Origin: Aselliscus stoliczkanus
Taxonomy: Eukaryota; Chordata; Mammalia; Chiroptera; Hipposideridae
DNA: 64,000 nucleotides
Direction of reading: 5' to 3'
Assembly: GCA_033961575.1 (NCBI GenBank)
Contig: CM066727.1
Coordinates: 115,308,434 to 115,372,433, forward strand
Shown: one piece after another, positions 28,601 to 42,400 of the stretch
Position numbering within the stretch: position 1 is the first letter of the stretch
Layout: each line of letters starts with the position of its first letter
The notes under the pieces: model-generated
Seen by the model: only the letters and a program-made list of their open reading frames with translations
The model's database searches: none
Told to the model about the DNA's origin: nothing
Made by a program: the position numbers and the translations under genes

Positions 28601-31600
28601 TAAAAACAAACAAACAAACAAAAAACTATAAAATGGACTCCATCAAAATTTAGAACTTTTTCTCTTTAAAGGACTCTGCTAAGAGAATGAAAAGATAAGC
28701 TACAGATTAAGTGAAAACTTTTGCAAATTATAGACCTAACAAAGAGACTTGTGACCATAAAGCCTAGTGAAAGAAGCCAGTCTCATAAAAGCTTAAGAGT
28801 GTGAGCTCTGAGCAGCAGTGCCATCGGTTCGATTCCCACATAAGCCAGTGATGCTGCACCCGAGCTGAGCTGCCACTGAGCTGCCAACAGGTGGCAGGAT
28901 GACTCAGCTGGTGAGAGCATGTGCTCCTAACACAAGGTTGCCTGTTGGAGATGGTGGGCTATGCCTACCTGCAATTAAAGACTGAACTTGGCATCTTTGG
29001 CTGCTGATGGGCAGCCAGACGGCGACTGGTGCTCTCCACAACTAAGATTCAAGAACAACAACTTGGCTGGTCCCCCTCCCTCCCTTCCCCCAATTCCCCA
29101 ATTTAAAAAAAAAAAGAATTCTCTGAGTAAAACTTTACATAGTTTTAAGTTTTTAATTATATAAATCTTTACATAGTCAAGCTCTTCAATTAAATCAAAG
29201 AAAGAAAGCCCTAAAATTTAACACAAACAAACAAGTTTAAATACCAATTTGATAATATAATCATACAGGAAAAGAATTATTTCAAATAACTTTTTTTTTT
29301 TTTTAAGATTTTTAATTGGGGAATTGGGGGATGGGTACAGTGTTGGGGAATTGGGGAAGGGGACCAGCCAAGTTGTTGTTCTTCAATCGTCATTGTGGAG
29401 GGCACCAGTCGCCATCTGACTTCCTGTCAGCAGCTCATGGCCTCTAAGTTCAAGGTGCTGTGTTCAATCTTAGTTGCTGGTGGGCGTAGCTACCATCCCA
29501 TGCGGGAATCGAACCAGCAGCCTTGTTGTTAAGAGTGCACGCCCTGTCCACCAAGCCATCCGGGCGGCAGCTTAGCTCAAGGTGCCGAGTTCAGTCTTAG
29601 TTGCGGGTGGGCATAGCCCACCATCGAACAGGCAATCTTGTTGTTACACCAGCTGAGCCATCCTGCCACCTGTTGGCAACTCAGCGGCAGCTCAGCTTAC
29701 GCGCAGCATCACTGGCCCATGTGGGAATCAAACCGGTGGCCCTGTTGTTCAGAGCTCGAGCTCTTAACCAACTGAGCCACTCGACCGGCCCCTCAAGTAA
29801 CTTTTGAACACAATACTTTGACTATAGTCCTTAGTGATCTATATTCTGACAACAAAAGGAACTGAAAAAAGTCTTAAAGTTTATGTGGTAATTGGGCAAC
29901 AGGATTTTCAAGAGAAGACCAAAGTATCACAACCACATTAGCATAAAGTAAATCAAATCAATAAAAAGACAAACAATTTTAAAGTGGGCAAATTATTTGA
30001 ACCTGTACCTCACTTCTTTGAGCCAAGCACTTTGTAAACATTTCATTCAAGTATCAAAATGATTATATTAACTAGGTACTATTGTCATTCCATTTTCCAG
30101 GAGAAAAGTGAGGCAAACATAAATGAAATAATTTCCCAAGGCCACAGAGCTAACAGCACAGCCAAAATCTGGAACTGTAGTGTACGGAAGTCCAGAGCCC
30201 AGGCTTTTAACTGTTAACTGGTAGGAAGGGGCAGAGCAGAGCTGAGAGAGGAGGTGGTCACAGCGATTGCTAAAGGGGAAGAAGGGAGAAGGAAGTTTTC
30301 TCCTCCAGAGGGGAGACCAGCGTTATTTGAATGCTAGCCCTTATCATCCTTTCCCTAAAAGCGCTGCACCCAACCTTCATCATCAGTTCAATTTCTTAGT
30401 TTGCCCCTCAACCGTTCTCCTGTCCTGTCCCCAACTGTACTGGGTTGAATAACGTTCCTCCCAAATCCTACCAGAGCCTCAGAGTGTGACCTTGTTTGGA
30501 AATAGGGTCTTTGCAGATGAATTCAAGTTAAGGTAAGTTCATACTGGATTCGGGTGGGCCCTAACCCAATGAACACACACACACACAAGCATGCGCACAC
30601 GCACATGCACACACCCACAGAGGGAAGAATGCCCTGTGAAAATAAATGGAGGCAGAAATTGGAATGTGTCTACAAGCCAAGGGACACGGTGTATCGCCAG
30701 GAATCACCAGAAGCTAGGAAAGACCCATGGAACAGATTCTCCTTCAGAGCCTCCAGTAGGAACCAACAGAGCTGATACCTTGATTTTGGATGTTAGCTTT
30801 TATGACTGTGAAAGAATGCATTTCTGTTGTTTAAAGCCACTCAGTGTGGTACTTCATTACTGCAGCCCTAGGAAACGAATACGCCAACTTTCGGGGTTTC
30901 CATCCCACTGACCTCCAAGCAGTTCTGGATCCGAGTGGGCATCTCAATAATAAGTGCCTCCATTAGCCTTTGGAGGGATTGCAGGGTCTCCTTGAACAGA
31001 TCCTGATGGGAGAATAGAGACTCAAAGAATTGCCAAGCTATCAGCCCCAACCCTCCTTATAAACTCAGCTCGGGACTCTGGCTCTCCCAAGGAGCCATCC
31101 TTAAGAAACCCCGCCCTAGAAACATTCCCCCACATTTCAAGCTCCACTTGGCTGCCATTAATTTGCACAGATTCCTCTATTGTTTTCACCAGAACACAAG
31201 TGTCTGTCAGTTTGTCCTGGTGAACTGAGTTTCCTGAGAACATAGCTACCCTGTCCCCTCCATTCCCACTCCCGAACTTGAGCTCAACATGGCTGAGAGG
31301 CTGGCTGGCTCCAGGGAAGGAAGAGACCTGGGCTGGCAGTCTGAAGGGTACCTGATCCACAAAATCCAGGACAGTAGACTTCTCCCTCTCGCCCCATGGG
31401 GAATTGAGTAGCCTTGCCCCAAACCTTATAAACCTTATAAAGTAGGTGATCTACCAAGGCGGGCTCCTAAAGTTAAGGGCCTGTGGGGGAACCAAAGCAA
31501 CATTTGTGATAGTTCTGGACTAAAACTGACCAGGAGGGGGAAAGAAAAGAAAGACAGCTCTCCCTGGAATATAGTACTCAAAGGAAATCTACCTCAGAGT

Positions 31601-33374
31601 AAAACTATTCTTACTGGGGCAGTTAGAACTCCTAGCCTGCCCCAAACATGGGGAAATCCTGTCAAAATACCCTTCTCACCATAACCAGATTCCTACTGAG
31701 GAAGCCTCATGGGGATACAATGAGAGGAAACCCACCTCGGCCCTCTCCGCATGTATCAGTCCTTCCCTCATAACATAAAGAAATATGAACTGAAGGGCCG
31801 GCCGAGTGGCGCGGTGGTTAAGCACTGGCTTGGGAAGCCAGCAGCCCCGGTTCAGTCCCACATATGAGGGCCAGTGACACTGCCCTCAAAAAAAAAAAAA
31901 AAAACATGAACTGAAAAAGAAGGCTCTGTAGACATCTAATGAAAAGAAAGCCCAAGATGAACAGACCAACTCACCTTAAAGAAAAATCAAAATAATTCAG
32001 TAAATAGCCGAAACATCTATTTTTTAAAATTCTTATTAATATCCTCAAAAAAATTCAAGAGACTAGGGCATCAATAAAACAAGTACAACTATTCAAGACA
32101 AAGGAGTAATCACAGAACATGAAAGAATTCCTAGGAATTAAGCACATGAAATGAAAATTAAAAATTGAATTCCTTTTCTCTCCCCAAGAAAACACTATAG
32201 GCCCTGTAGGAAATGGACTCTTGGTCCTGGGGCTCCCTGAATTTATTGACCTATGAACCTGTAGTAAAATCATGTTTGAACCTTCCAGTCTGGTTTCAAT
32301 TGTACAACAGTTATGAAGGGAAGGATCGAGTGTCTACCTTTGGATCAGGATGTTAAAGTGGTTACAGTGATAATCAACGAGTGCCTCTAAGCAGGAAATG
32401 GATCTCTGGAGTAGAGCTCTGACTGCACGAACTAGCAGCCCCTTCTTCACAGGAAGTCTTCCTTCCAATGATTTTGTTTTTATTAAAGACAGAAGATTCT
32501 TACATAAAACTGCCAAACCTATACTTCTCATCCTCTTAAAAAAAACACAAAAAACCAAAGAGACAAATATCAAAGAGTTAATTACCACATAGGCCTGGGC
32601 CTCCTGGGGACTGGGTGCCTCCTTTTGCAAAACGTCTGTGGGTGGCAGGCAGAGTATACTCTTGCAGCATGTTCGGAACAGCTCTACTCTTTCTTCTACC
32701 TCTAAGAGGGGCCTGAGCTTCCTAAGATCCAGGGAGGGGCACAAGTGTAACCAGACATGGTGTCCAGGAATAACAGCTGAGAAAGGTACACAGAGAGATG
32801 GTGGAGATGGAGGGACAGGTGGGAGCAAGAAAGAATAAGATAACAGAAGAAAAGGTAATGAAAGAGGAAAGGGAGGAAACAGTGACAAGAGGTGAAAAGA
32901 GCCAAGAAGATGGAAAGAGACGAACCAAGGGAAAGAGAACAGACATGACTATTAGGAAAGGGTACTGATAATTTGGGATTACATATTACTTTGTGGTTCC
33001 CCAGAGGTCTTGAGGGAATGGGGAATTGGTGATGGAGATGGAGGTGCGTACTTGGGGACAGCCCTGAAGGCAGAAGGAAGCCTGGGGCAGAATGACTGGA
33101 GATGGGAGAGGCAGGTGCTCTGAAAATCCCATCCAAAAGATCTTAGCAAGAGGAAGTGGCAGACATTATCCAGTAAAATGTCTATTATTCCCCTATGCTA
33201 GAAGCAGAAGCAGAAAATAAAAGTGGGTGGACTAGAGAATAAAGAACTGAAATACAGCTGAGGCAGGGGAGAGCAGAGACGGCATGTTGTTACCTGAAGT
33301 CAGTGACAATGCTCATTGCCTTTTGCCTAATGGAACTGGAGATGAAGTTCAATGGCTCCGCCTTGATTAGCTCC

Positions 33375-33424
<50 letters not shown>

Positions 33425-36400
33425 CCAAGAGGATGGTGAACATATTTTTCTTGCCTGCCTCCAACTCCTCCCACTCCGGTCTGTGTTCATAAGAAGGTGG
33501 TGGAAACTTGGGCCGGCCGAGTGGTGTGGTGGTTAAGTGCTGGCTTGGGAAGCCAGCGGCCCCAGTTTGGGTCCCACATAAGAGGGCCAGTGACACTGCC
33601 CTCAAAAAAAAAAAAAGAAGGTGGAACCTAGAATTTTCAGGGACTCCCACAGACTCTGAGGACAGCACCTCTCTCCTACTCCAAGCCACACCTTCCCCGT
33701 GTATTCACTCCTACCTTGAAGATGGGAAAGGGAACACTAACTCAGGAAAAGGACACTGGAAGATCCAGACTTCTATCTGCCAGGCCTAGCCTAGGAGTGC
33801 TACCACTGGTTTCCACAAGGACCCATCCTCCCTCCCCTCTGCATTCCCACCTCTGCCCTCAAGAGTACTTACGGTCATGAAGGTTACAATTTCTCGTTTG
33901 TGGGGGAAACTGAATTGAGAATCCACGTTCTGGCTGCTCAGGGTGTTCGTCAGTGTGGTCAGGGCATTCAGGTAATCCAGCTTCAGGCTCTTATCCTGAA
34001 TGAACCGGAATGTGCAGAGACCTCCAAGGTGGGGATGATCCTGGGGCCAGGGCACACTACCTACACAAAGTCTGGGGGGTGAGGGGCTAGGCCTTCCTTG
34101 GCCTTCCCTCTGAGGGTAACCCAGGCCACTCCTCTCATCAACCCCTCCCAGAGCCCCCCTCTTATAACTCTTAAATTAGGATAGATCTAGCTTCCTGGTC
34201 TCTCAAGGTATTGTCTTTCCCCGGAAGAAGTTCTATTGAAGGATGTGTAGTTGGGAATGGGAAGGGCTTCTTCTCTGACCCTGGGGACACACACTTTGAA
34301 CAAACAGCAAAGGCAGGAAAGCACGATGGAGTTCCCTCTACCTTCCCTGAATGCTTCTGCCTAAGAATGTTAGGGAATTCAGGTTTACTCATCCCTTCAT
34401 CGGAGACGGCATGTTTCATGGCATGACAGCAGGAAAGGAGGCACTTGTCAACAGATCTAAAATTACTGCACTGCCCGCCTTGGGCCAGTCAGAATCGCAG
34501 AGCAGCAGGGTTAAGTGAAAGGGCTGAAATGTGGGAGAGGAAGTAACTGGACTAGCCCACCCCTTGAGTCCCATTCAAGGCCAGGTATCTTGTTCTTGGC
34601 AGGGGGAAAAGAGAGAAGGCAGGGATGAGAGGCTGGAGAAGCAGAAGCAGCAGGAGGTACCTTTTCCACAATGCAGCCATCGTAGTGTTGCAGGACCAGG
34701 GCCAAGATGGCATCTAAATGCATGAAGATGGGTCCATCGCTCTCTAAGACCATCTTGCTATAGCTTAAGTAGATGGTGCTACAGACCAGCCCCCATTCCC
34801 TTTGCTGATGTTCCTGTAGGGGGAAAGGGGAAACTTGCCTTCTCCTCACCTTATCCTTCTTGCCTGATGGGGAATTGGAGATTCAGAGAGGAAAAGATTG
34901 CCCAGAGAGTGCAGAAGAGAAGATGGGGATGTGGAGTGGTAAGCAGCTGGGGGGCGGGGGGTAGGTGCAGCTGGTGACAAGATGGCCTGAAGTGTGGACA
35001 TGAGGAATTGAGCGAGAGGGAGGGCAACATGAAACTTCCCCACAGTTGGTCAGAGGGAAAGAAGTATTTAGAGGTGAGTCACAAAGCCTTGGAGGAGTGG
35101 GAAGGCTGGGGTGATGGGATGCCTTGGAAAGCTTTGTGTGGGAGTCTGGCAGAGCCCCTCAGGAATGCCGTCACCTTCATCAGCTTGAGGATGGATGATG
35201 AGTTCTTGTTAGTGAGTACAGCACCATACACTTGCAGTTGGTCCAGGACAATGGTCAGATGTTTTTTGGACACGATACTGAGTGCCACGGCAATGCCCTG
35301 TAACACGGACGGTCTCAACCCCACGCCACAGCTCAGGGTGAGCCAAGCAGGGCTTTAGAGAGGGAGAGGCAAGAAATGGAAGCCAGAGAGCCAAACATCT
35401 TTGCAAGAAGTCATTCAAGAAGCAAATTATCCCAGATTTAAAAAATTAGAGTCATAGATTTACAAAATCTTGGTATTATCAAATCCGATATTGCACAATA
35501 GAAAATACTTATATGCACCAGGAATTCAGAGAAGGGCTGTTCTGAGGAGGGAACAAACGGAAAGAACAAATCCAAGGCACCTTTTCGACAGGATGGGGAA
35601 ACTAATCAGAGAGGAGATGGAGACGAGGGAAGACTTACAGACAGTGCCAATATTTGTAGTTCAAGAGAACAGGAAATAGCACTAGCTCTCACCAAAACAG
35701 GCAGGTGCAAAAGGAGATCTGTCTGGGTTGGAGAGACAGGAAGCAGTGAGCTCCTGGATGTGTTATATGGCAGGTAATGGCAGAACAACGAAGTGGAAAT
35801 GTCAGTGCCAGTGGGTCTGAAAGCTGGGGCTAGAAGTATGGATCTGGGAATCAACGACCTAGAGAGAGCCAAAAGCATGGAGGCTTGGGGATTCTGAGGT
35901 TCTGCCAGGATCAATCTTTAACTTAAATCCTCTTCCTCATAGCAGGCCCTTTTGACATCAATGTCAGCCAAGCCTCTTCCTAGAGTTTACTCAACAAGGA
36001 TGACGGGGCACAGAGCTAAAGAAATGACCAACACAGACACACAGGTGCCAGCTGTTTGCCAAGGGCTGCCGTTAAGACTTCTCAGCAAGAGAAGGCAGAG
36101 TGGAGGGGACCTGGGGACAGTGACATACTCCAGGACACAGATCCTCAAGGAGGGATGAAGTATTAGTGGGGCTTGTAGACTTTTGGACTCCATGTAGAGG
36201 AAAGGAAATGTTTAACAGAAAGCAGGGACAGTAGAGTATCAGAAGGGGGTTCTATTCTGGCCCTCCCTGTCTTCTTATGCCTTCCTTTTGCTACACCTTC
36301 CACTAATAATGGTCTTCATCCTCATCATCTTCATCCTCATACTCATCCTCATCATCATCATGACATCATCAGAATATTAGTGCTTAGTTTGTACCAGCCT

Positions 36401-39400
36401 TATACATGTTATTTCATTGATCCTCACACTAAAGCTTTGAGGTAAATATTATCACCTCCATTTTACAGACAGGGAAAAATTATGTTTCCCAAATCTAGAC
36501 ATCCAGCCCAAATCTGAGTTCCACGTAGATCTGGATACTGGACATCTCCACCTGACTATACTGGGGCACCTGGTCAAAAACTGAATATTTCATCTTTTGT
36601 CCCTGGTTTCAGTGAATGATACCAACTCCTCCCACTGAGATACCAGAAACCCAAGAACCATCCTAGGTGTCCTCTTCCCTCTTGTCTTTATCTTCAGTAT
36701 CTAATCTATCCCCAAGTGCTGGCAGAGGGGGCGCTTTTACTTCCCTATCAAAGAACTCTGCCTTCCAGTCCCACCTGACCACTGACTGTTCTCTAGACAT
36801 GCCCCAAAAGTTCCTGCTTCCAAGTCTTGACTCAGGCTATTACGTCAAGTGGGAATGTCTGCCTCCCTCCTTCTCTTAAATTTGCCCCAACCAGCCCAAG
36901 TCCCAGCCTCAGTGACCACTCACGGAGCCTTAAGGCTATTCTCTGTGGTTAGCTGCTTCCTTCCTGTACTTGTCTTGTCTCGCCATTGATATGTTTGCAA
37001 CTTGAGCTTGGTAAATACCTGCCAATAACTGCGATGGTGATAGATGCTCGGAGAATCTGACAGGGGAGGAGCACCGGAGAAGGGAGGCCTGACCACACGG
37101 CACCCAGGCCACCAGCAATTAACACTTAGAGAGTGCTTATGTGCCAGGCATTATTCTAAGTACTTTAACATTTCTAATCCTCAAAACTACCCTATGACAC
37201 ACATCACTTCTGTGGTATTCCTGACCACAATGCATAATCTGAATCTAATCCTGAGGAATTATGAGACAAACCAAAAATGAGGGACATTCTACAAAATAAA
37301 TGGTCTGTAACATTTTTAAAATGTCAAGATCATGAAAGATAAAGATGAGGAACTTGTTAAAGAAGAATGAAGAGAAATGAGAATGAAATGCACTACTTGA
37401 TTCTGAATTAGATCCCAGGCCAGAGGAAAAAAACATTTTTCTTTTGCTCTTAAAACAAATGATGGGGCCAGCCGAATGGCTCAGTTGGTTAAGAGCTCGC
37501 TCAAGAGTGCAAGCTGAGCTCTGAGCAACAGCGGTTCGAGGCCAACCTGAGCTGATTTGCCGTTGAGCTGCCAACAGGTGGCAGGATGGCTCAGCAAAAA
37601 GAAATTAAAACAAATGATGATTTTCAAACCAGGTCTATAAATTAGATAAAAGCACTGTGGCAATGTTAGTTTCCTGATTTTGATCATTGTCCTGTGCTTA
37701 TGTAAAAGAAAACCTTTATTTTTAGGTAATATACACTGAAGTATTGAGGGGTAAATGAGCATCATGACTGCAGCTTCCATTTCAGATTCAGAAAATACAT
37801 AAGTTAATAAATTAATAAGTTAATAAATTAATTAATTATATTACTTATATGAGAGAGAGCATGATAAAGCAAGCATGGGAAAATGTTAAGATTTAGGCAA
37901 TCTGAGAGAAAAGAAAACAAGGAATTCTTCGTGATTTTTTTTTGCAACTTTTCCTTAAATATAAAATTATTTCAAAATAAAAAAACTTTTTAGGAAATAT
38001 CCTATGAGGATGGTACCATAGCCTCATTTTACAGAGGGGAAAACTGAGGCACAGAGAGGTTCAGTGACTTGCCCAGTGATACTCAGCTAGTAGGTAGTCT
38101 GGCTGCCAGGGCCCATCCTTTAGCCACCTTGCCATCCTGCCTCTTAAAGTGAAAATGTTCCCCTTGCCAGCGAGTGCCCTCCACCTCACCTCCCTGTCCT
38201 GCAGTTCCTCGTGGGCAGTTTGTAAGATAGAGGAGGTCATTATCTTCACCAGTTTCATATTCCTTGAGGTCCGAAGGGTGAAGCCGAAGAATTTATATAG
38301 GAAACCCTAGGAGAGGTGGAAGGACAGAGTCATGCTTAGTTTGGAATGAGGTTAGGGCAGCCTGGGGAAGAGCCAAGTCCAAGACCAGCTTTGTAACTGT
38401 CAGCCACCGCCTCTGCCCACCGGGTCGCTCATGGCCCCACCCTCCCCGCCTGCCCTCCTGCTCTCAGGGGATGTCTGGATAAGGCAGTAATCCCATGGAG
38501 CAGGGACTCATGCTAGAGGGAAGAGAATGCTACATTTCTAATTTCTCAGCCTCTTAGGGATCATTCTTTAGGAACTTTCCCTGATCCACATACTTCTTCC
38601 CATTTCTGGCTAGGAATAAAACAGTTCCTTAAATGGCATCATTTTAAAATCAAAAGCACTTTTCTGTAATCTCCAGCTCTCCCTCCTTTGAATTCCGGTG
38701 GCCTTCATCTTTGCCTCCTGTACATTGTGCTGTCTGCCTCACAGTACCAGCCTGTATGGACTCTCCCGCTCCCCGATGTCAGGGCCTCTGCATTTCCTAT
38801 TGTCTCTGGCTAGAACCCTCTTCTCTGGGCTCTTGAAAATGTCTCATTCTCATCTTTCAGACCTCCACGAGACTTCCCTGACCTCCTAGGTTCCTCTCCA
38901 GATCACCATTCTGTTTCTTCCCTTCAGAGCTTCCTCACAAGCACTCCTTCTCTTGTTTATGAATTTGTTTTGGTTAGTTCCTAACTTGCCCCACCCCTAC
39001 ATCTCCAGTGAGAACAAAGCTGAGCAGTGTCCGTCCTGTTCTTTGCTCTGCCCCCAGTGCTTACACAGCCTGATGCAGTAGCTAACAGGACATACCAGGT
39101 GTCACCTGGTTTTAACTCACCCCCTGACACCCCCTGTCTCTGGGCACATTTTTCCCTATAGCAGCCGCACTTGGTGCCTTGTCCAGACCTAAGGGTTCCT
39201 TTCCTTCAGCTGGCTACAGGCACTCTTGTGAGCAGCTCCCCCTGCAGCCTTCTGGGGAGAATTGCCCTTGCCAAGGATGCCTGGGAGCTACGTTCTTGTC
39301 TCTCCTCTCCCTGCCCTGACCAACCTTGGAAACCGGAAGCCAATGACAGACAGGCCAGGGTGGGGCAGGCAGGTACAAAAGCCGCCTCCTTGGTCTCCAG

Positions 39401-42400
39401 GCAGGACAGACTCTGTTGTATAGTTTCTATCCAGTGCTCTCATGGGACCGGGCCACATCCTAACTTAGCCTCTCCTCTCCCTTATCCTGCGTCCTTCTCT
39501 CTATCACAGCTTCTCCAGAGAGCTCTTTCTTGCTAAGTCACTTGACAAGAAGCCTCACCTCAGGCTCTGCATCAGTGAAACCTGACCCAAGGCACCTACT
39601 GGACTATTTAGCTGCAAATGACTACTCATCTTTCCAGACTTATTCACTCCTCTGCAGGACGCCTCCCCAGGACTGAGGTGGCTCCCAGGATGCTGAACTT
39701 GCAGTGCTAAATTCAGGACAGTCTTGAGCAAACTAGACAGTGGATCACCCCGAGGGAGCTTCTCTGTCCAGCCCCCTCAGGCCTCCTCCCTGCTCCCAAG
39801 CACACAGTGCATATTTCCACCCTGACACTTGACACACTTACAATAATTGCCCATTTTGTTGTCTATTCACTCAAGCAGACAGGTTTCCTGAAGGCGGATA
39901 TGAGTATGCTGACCCCCATCCAATGCCTGCTGTGCTATAGGTAGTTGGTATATATTTTTAATAACTGAATTAATAAGATCAGAATTCCTGCTGGCTTCAT
40001 TTTGTATCCCTAATCTACCATCCACAAAGCTGTGCATATAGTAGGTGATTCATAAATATTTGTTAATAACTAGAGAACAAACAGTCTTGGAAGTAAGGCC
40101 TCTTTCCTGGAAACCCCCCAGAGCCCAAATAAAGTGTTGCTCAGTGACAGGAAAACAGATTAGAAATCAAGAAACCTGCAGTTTCCATTTTACCAATAAT
40201 TTGTTTAAAACTATAAATCCTTCTGGATGGTGTTTCTTTACCTGCAAGGTAGGGACACTGACAGCTATCAGCTTACTTAGTCTTTTGCATTAACAGAGCA
40301 CCTTCACAGGTATCCTTGCTCAATCCTCATCCACTCTCCTGTGATATAGAAGTTACTTTTGCTGCTTCCCAAGTGAGGCAACTGAAATCTCAAGGACATT
40401 AAGACACCTGACCCAGCCTACCCCGGGAGCACGTGGAAAAGCAAGGGCTGGACCCCAGGCCTTCACCACCACAGACCGTGCGGTCCATGAGGAAAGGAGC
40501 CCATCTTTCTCCCTTAGCTCTGCATCCCCCACATCAAGCACAGTCCCTAATCTGTGGTATGCCCTCAAATATTCCTTGAATTAACTTGCTTAAATCTGAC
40601 TCTAAAGTCAGTAATATTTCCACTGCACCCAAGTAACAGCTCCATTCTGTTACAGAATGGCTGGGAGGTTCGATGAAGACAGCAGACAGCAAGGTTCTTG
40701 AGAAGGCCTGAAACACTAAGCAAATGTAAGACACTGATGTTGCTTAGACACTGTGTGACCACCACAGGCTCCTTGTCCTCTCCACCGCTCGAGTCCCAGG
40801 ACGCAGATACGCCAGTTTGTTTTCCTCCAGCCCTTCCCCACTGGGCTTCTCTAGCACCACCGTCCACCCAGCAGCCCCCTTGCAACTACAATGCACCCAG
40901 ACATACCTTCTCCTCCTCATCATTGTTGAAATAACGGATCTTCTCCAAGACGACTTTGACGAGGGGCTCCAGCCAGCTGTCATCATTGATGGCCACTAAC
41001 GACTGAGTCAAAAACTGAGGAAGAGGAGGAGAGAAGAGGACCCTAAGGGACAGTGACAGGGCTTTTCTGCCCCAAGGAAGAGGGGTCAGAAGGAAGCAGG
41101 AGCTGGGGTCATGGTCTATAAAAATGGAAAAAGAGCTCAAGAAATGGGGAAGAGTTGAAATACTTAGAGGAGTTTAGTCAGGATAAGAGAAAAATAATAC
41201 AGTGACAATAGTGATAATGCCAGCTACATGTGAGAAGCCCTTTCCAGTTAACCAGGCCCTACCCTATAACATCTTACTTAATTCTAGAAGACAGGGGTTA
41301 CTTCCATTTTATAGATGAAGAAACTGAGGTCTTCAAAGGCTAAATAACTTGCACAAGGAAAGCTAGGGCGCTTTCCCTGAGATAGGGCCTTGAGGGTGTG
41401 GAAGATGAGTCAAAGCTTGGAATACAGTCAGAGGCTCTGATGTGGGGGTCAGGAGGCAAGAGGACCACAAAAAGAGGTTCTCTTCAGCTGGGGGTTCTGG
41501 GGGAAGTCTGAGGCTCTCTTCCCTCAGGATCCTGAGAGGGGAAAGAATGCAAATATGGAAGGAGGGAGGTCTTGGGAGGTGCTTACCCAGAGTAGCCTGT
41601 CCTCCCACTCCTTCTGGTTCAGATTCCTCTCGGTGTGATCTAGGAAAGGAGAGACTATGGAGACCCACCCAACCAGAAGACCCCAGCCAGGACAAAAGGG
41701 CCACCATTTGAACACTATGCCAGGCACTGATACTACATGATAACTGCTCTTCCACTTTACAGAGGCTCCGGAAGATGAATGACTTTCCAAAAGTTAAACA
41801 TACACAGCTGGCCAGTGTCCAAGCACGGATGCAAACCTAGTCTGTCTTGTTCCAAGGCCCACACTCTTCCCTGATCCTCTGCCCATAAGAAGGGGCAGGA
41901 GTCATCCTGGGAACTCGGGAGCCACAGAATTCTGCATATCTGCTCCGTGCAGAATGTCACTCAACGAAACAGACCCATCCAGAACCACCTCAGAGGCACC
42001 GACAGGCTGGTCCCTCACCCCAAGGAAGGTCCATCCTGCACCTTGGGACTCCATCTCTTCTGGAATCTGCCCACTGCCTAGCACCATTCCTCTCAGCTCC
42101 CAACCAACCCCTCACCATCAAGTATCTGCAACATCTGGGGGATTGCCTTCATCCATAGTTGGCCAATGTCAGAGTAGATAACGGGATGCAGAGAAGTGAT
42201 AGGATGCAGGGCATGTAGTAGTCTTAGGGAGTTTGCACCAAACTCCTTTTCTCTGTAGGGCTTCCGGGAAAACACCTGAGAAACAAGAGAAGCAAGACAA
42301 GAGAAGCAAGCAGGAGGCAGAGAAAGGATTTAAGGGAAAAGAAGGAAAAAAATTAGGACAAACCCATTGAATGGTAGAGCTGAAGCTTAGAACTTCCTCA

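Larger units (their letters stand above)
35298..38189. other. Intron between visible exons 12 and 13
   Basis: 2.9 kb. Apart from a (TCATCC/TCATCA)n purine-strand-biased run at about 36,310-36,362, a MIR remnant at 36,375-36,500 and the old L1 end at 37,235-37,990, I see no gene signal. Confidence 0.6.

Noticed and set aside
32722..32888. Upstream extension of the exon 17 frame
   Set aside because: The frame is open to 32,888, but the AG acceptor at 32,722-32,723 is required by the phase of exon 16, and the extra part is not HEAT-like.
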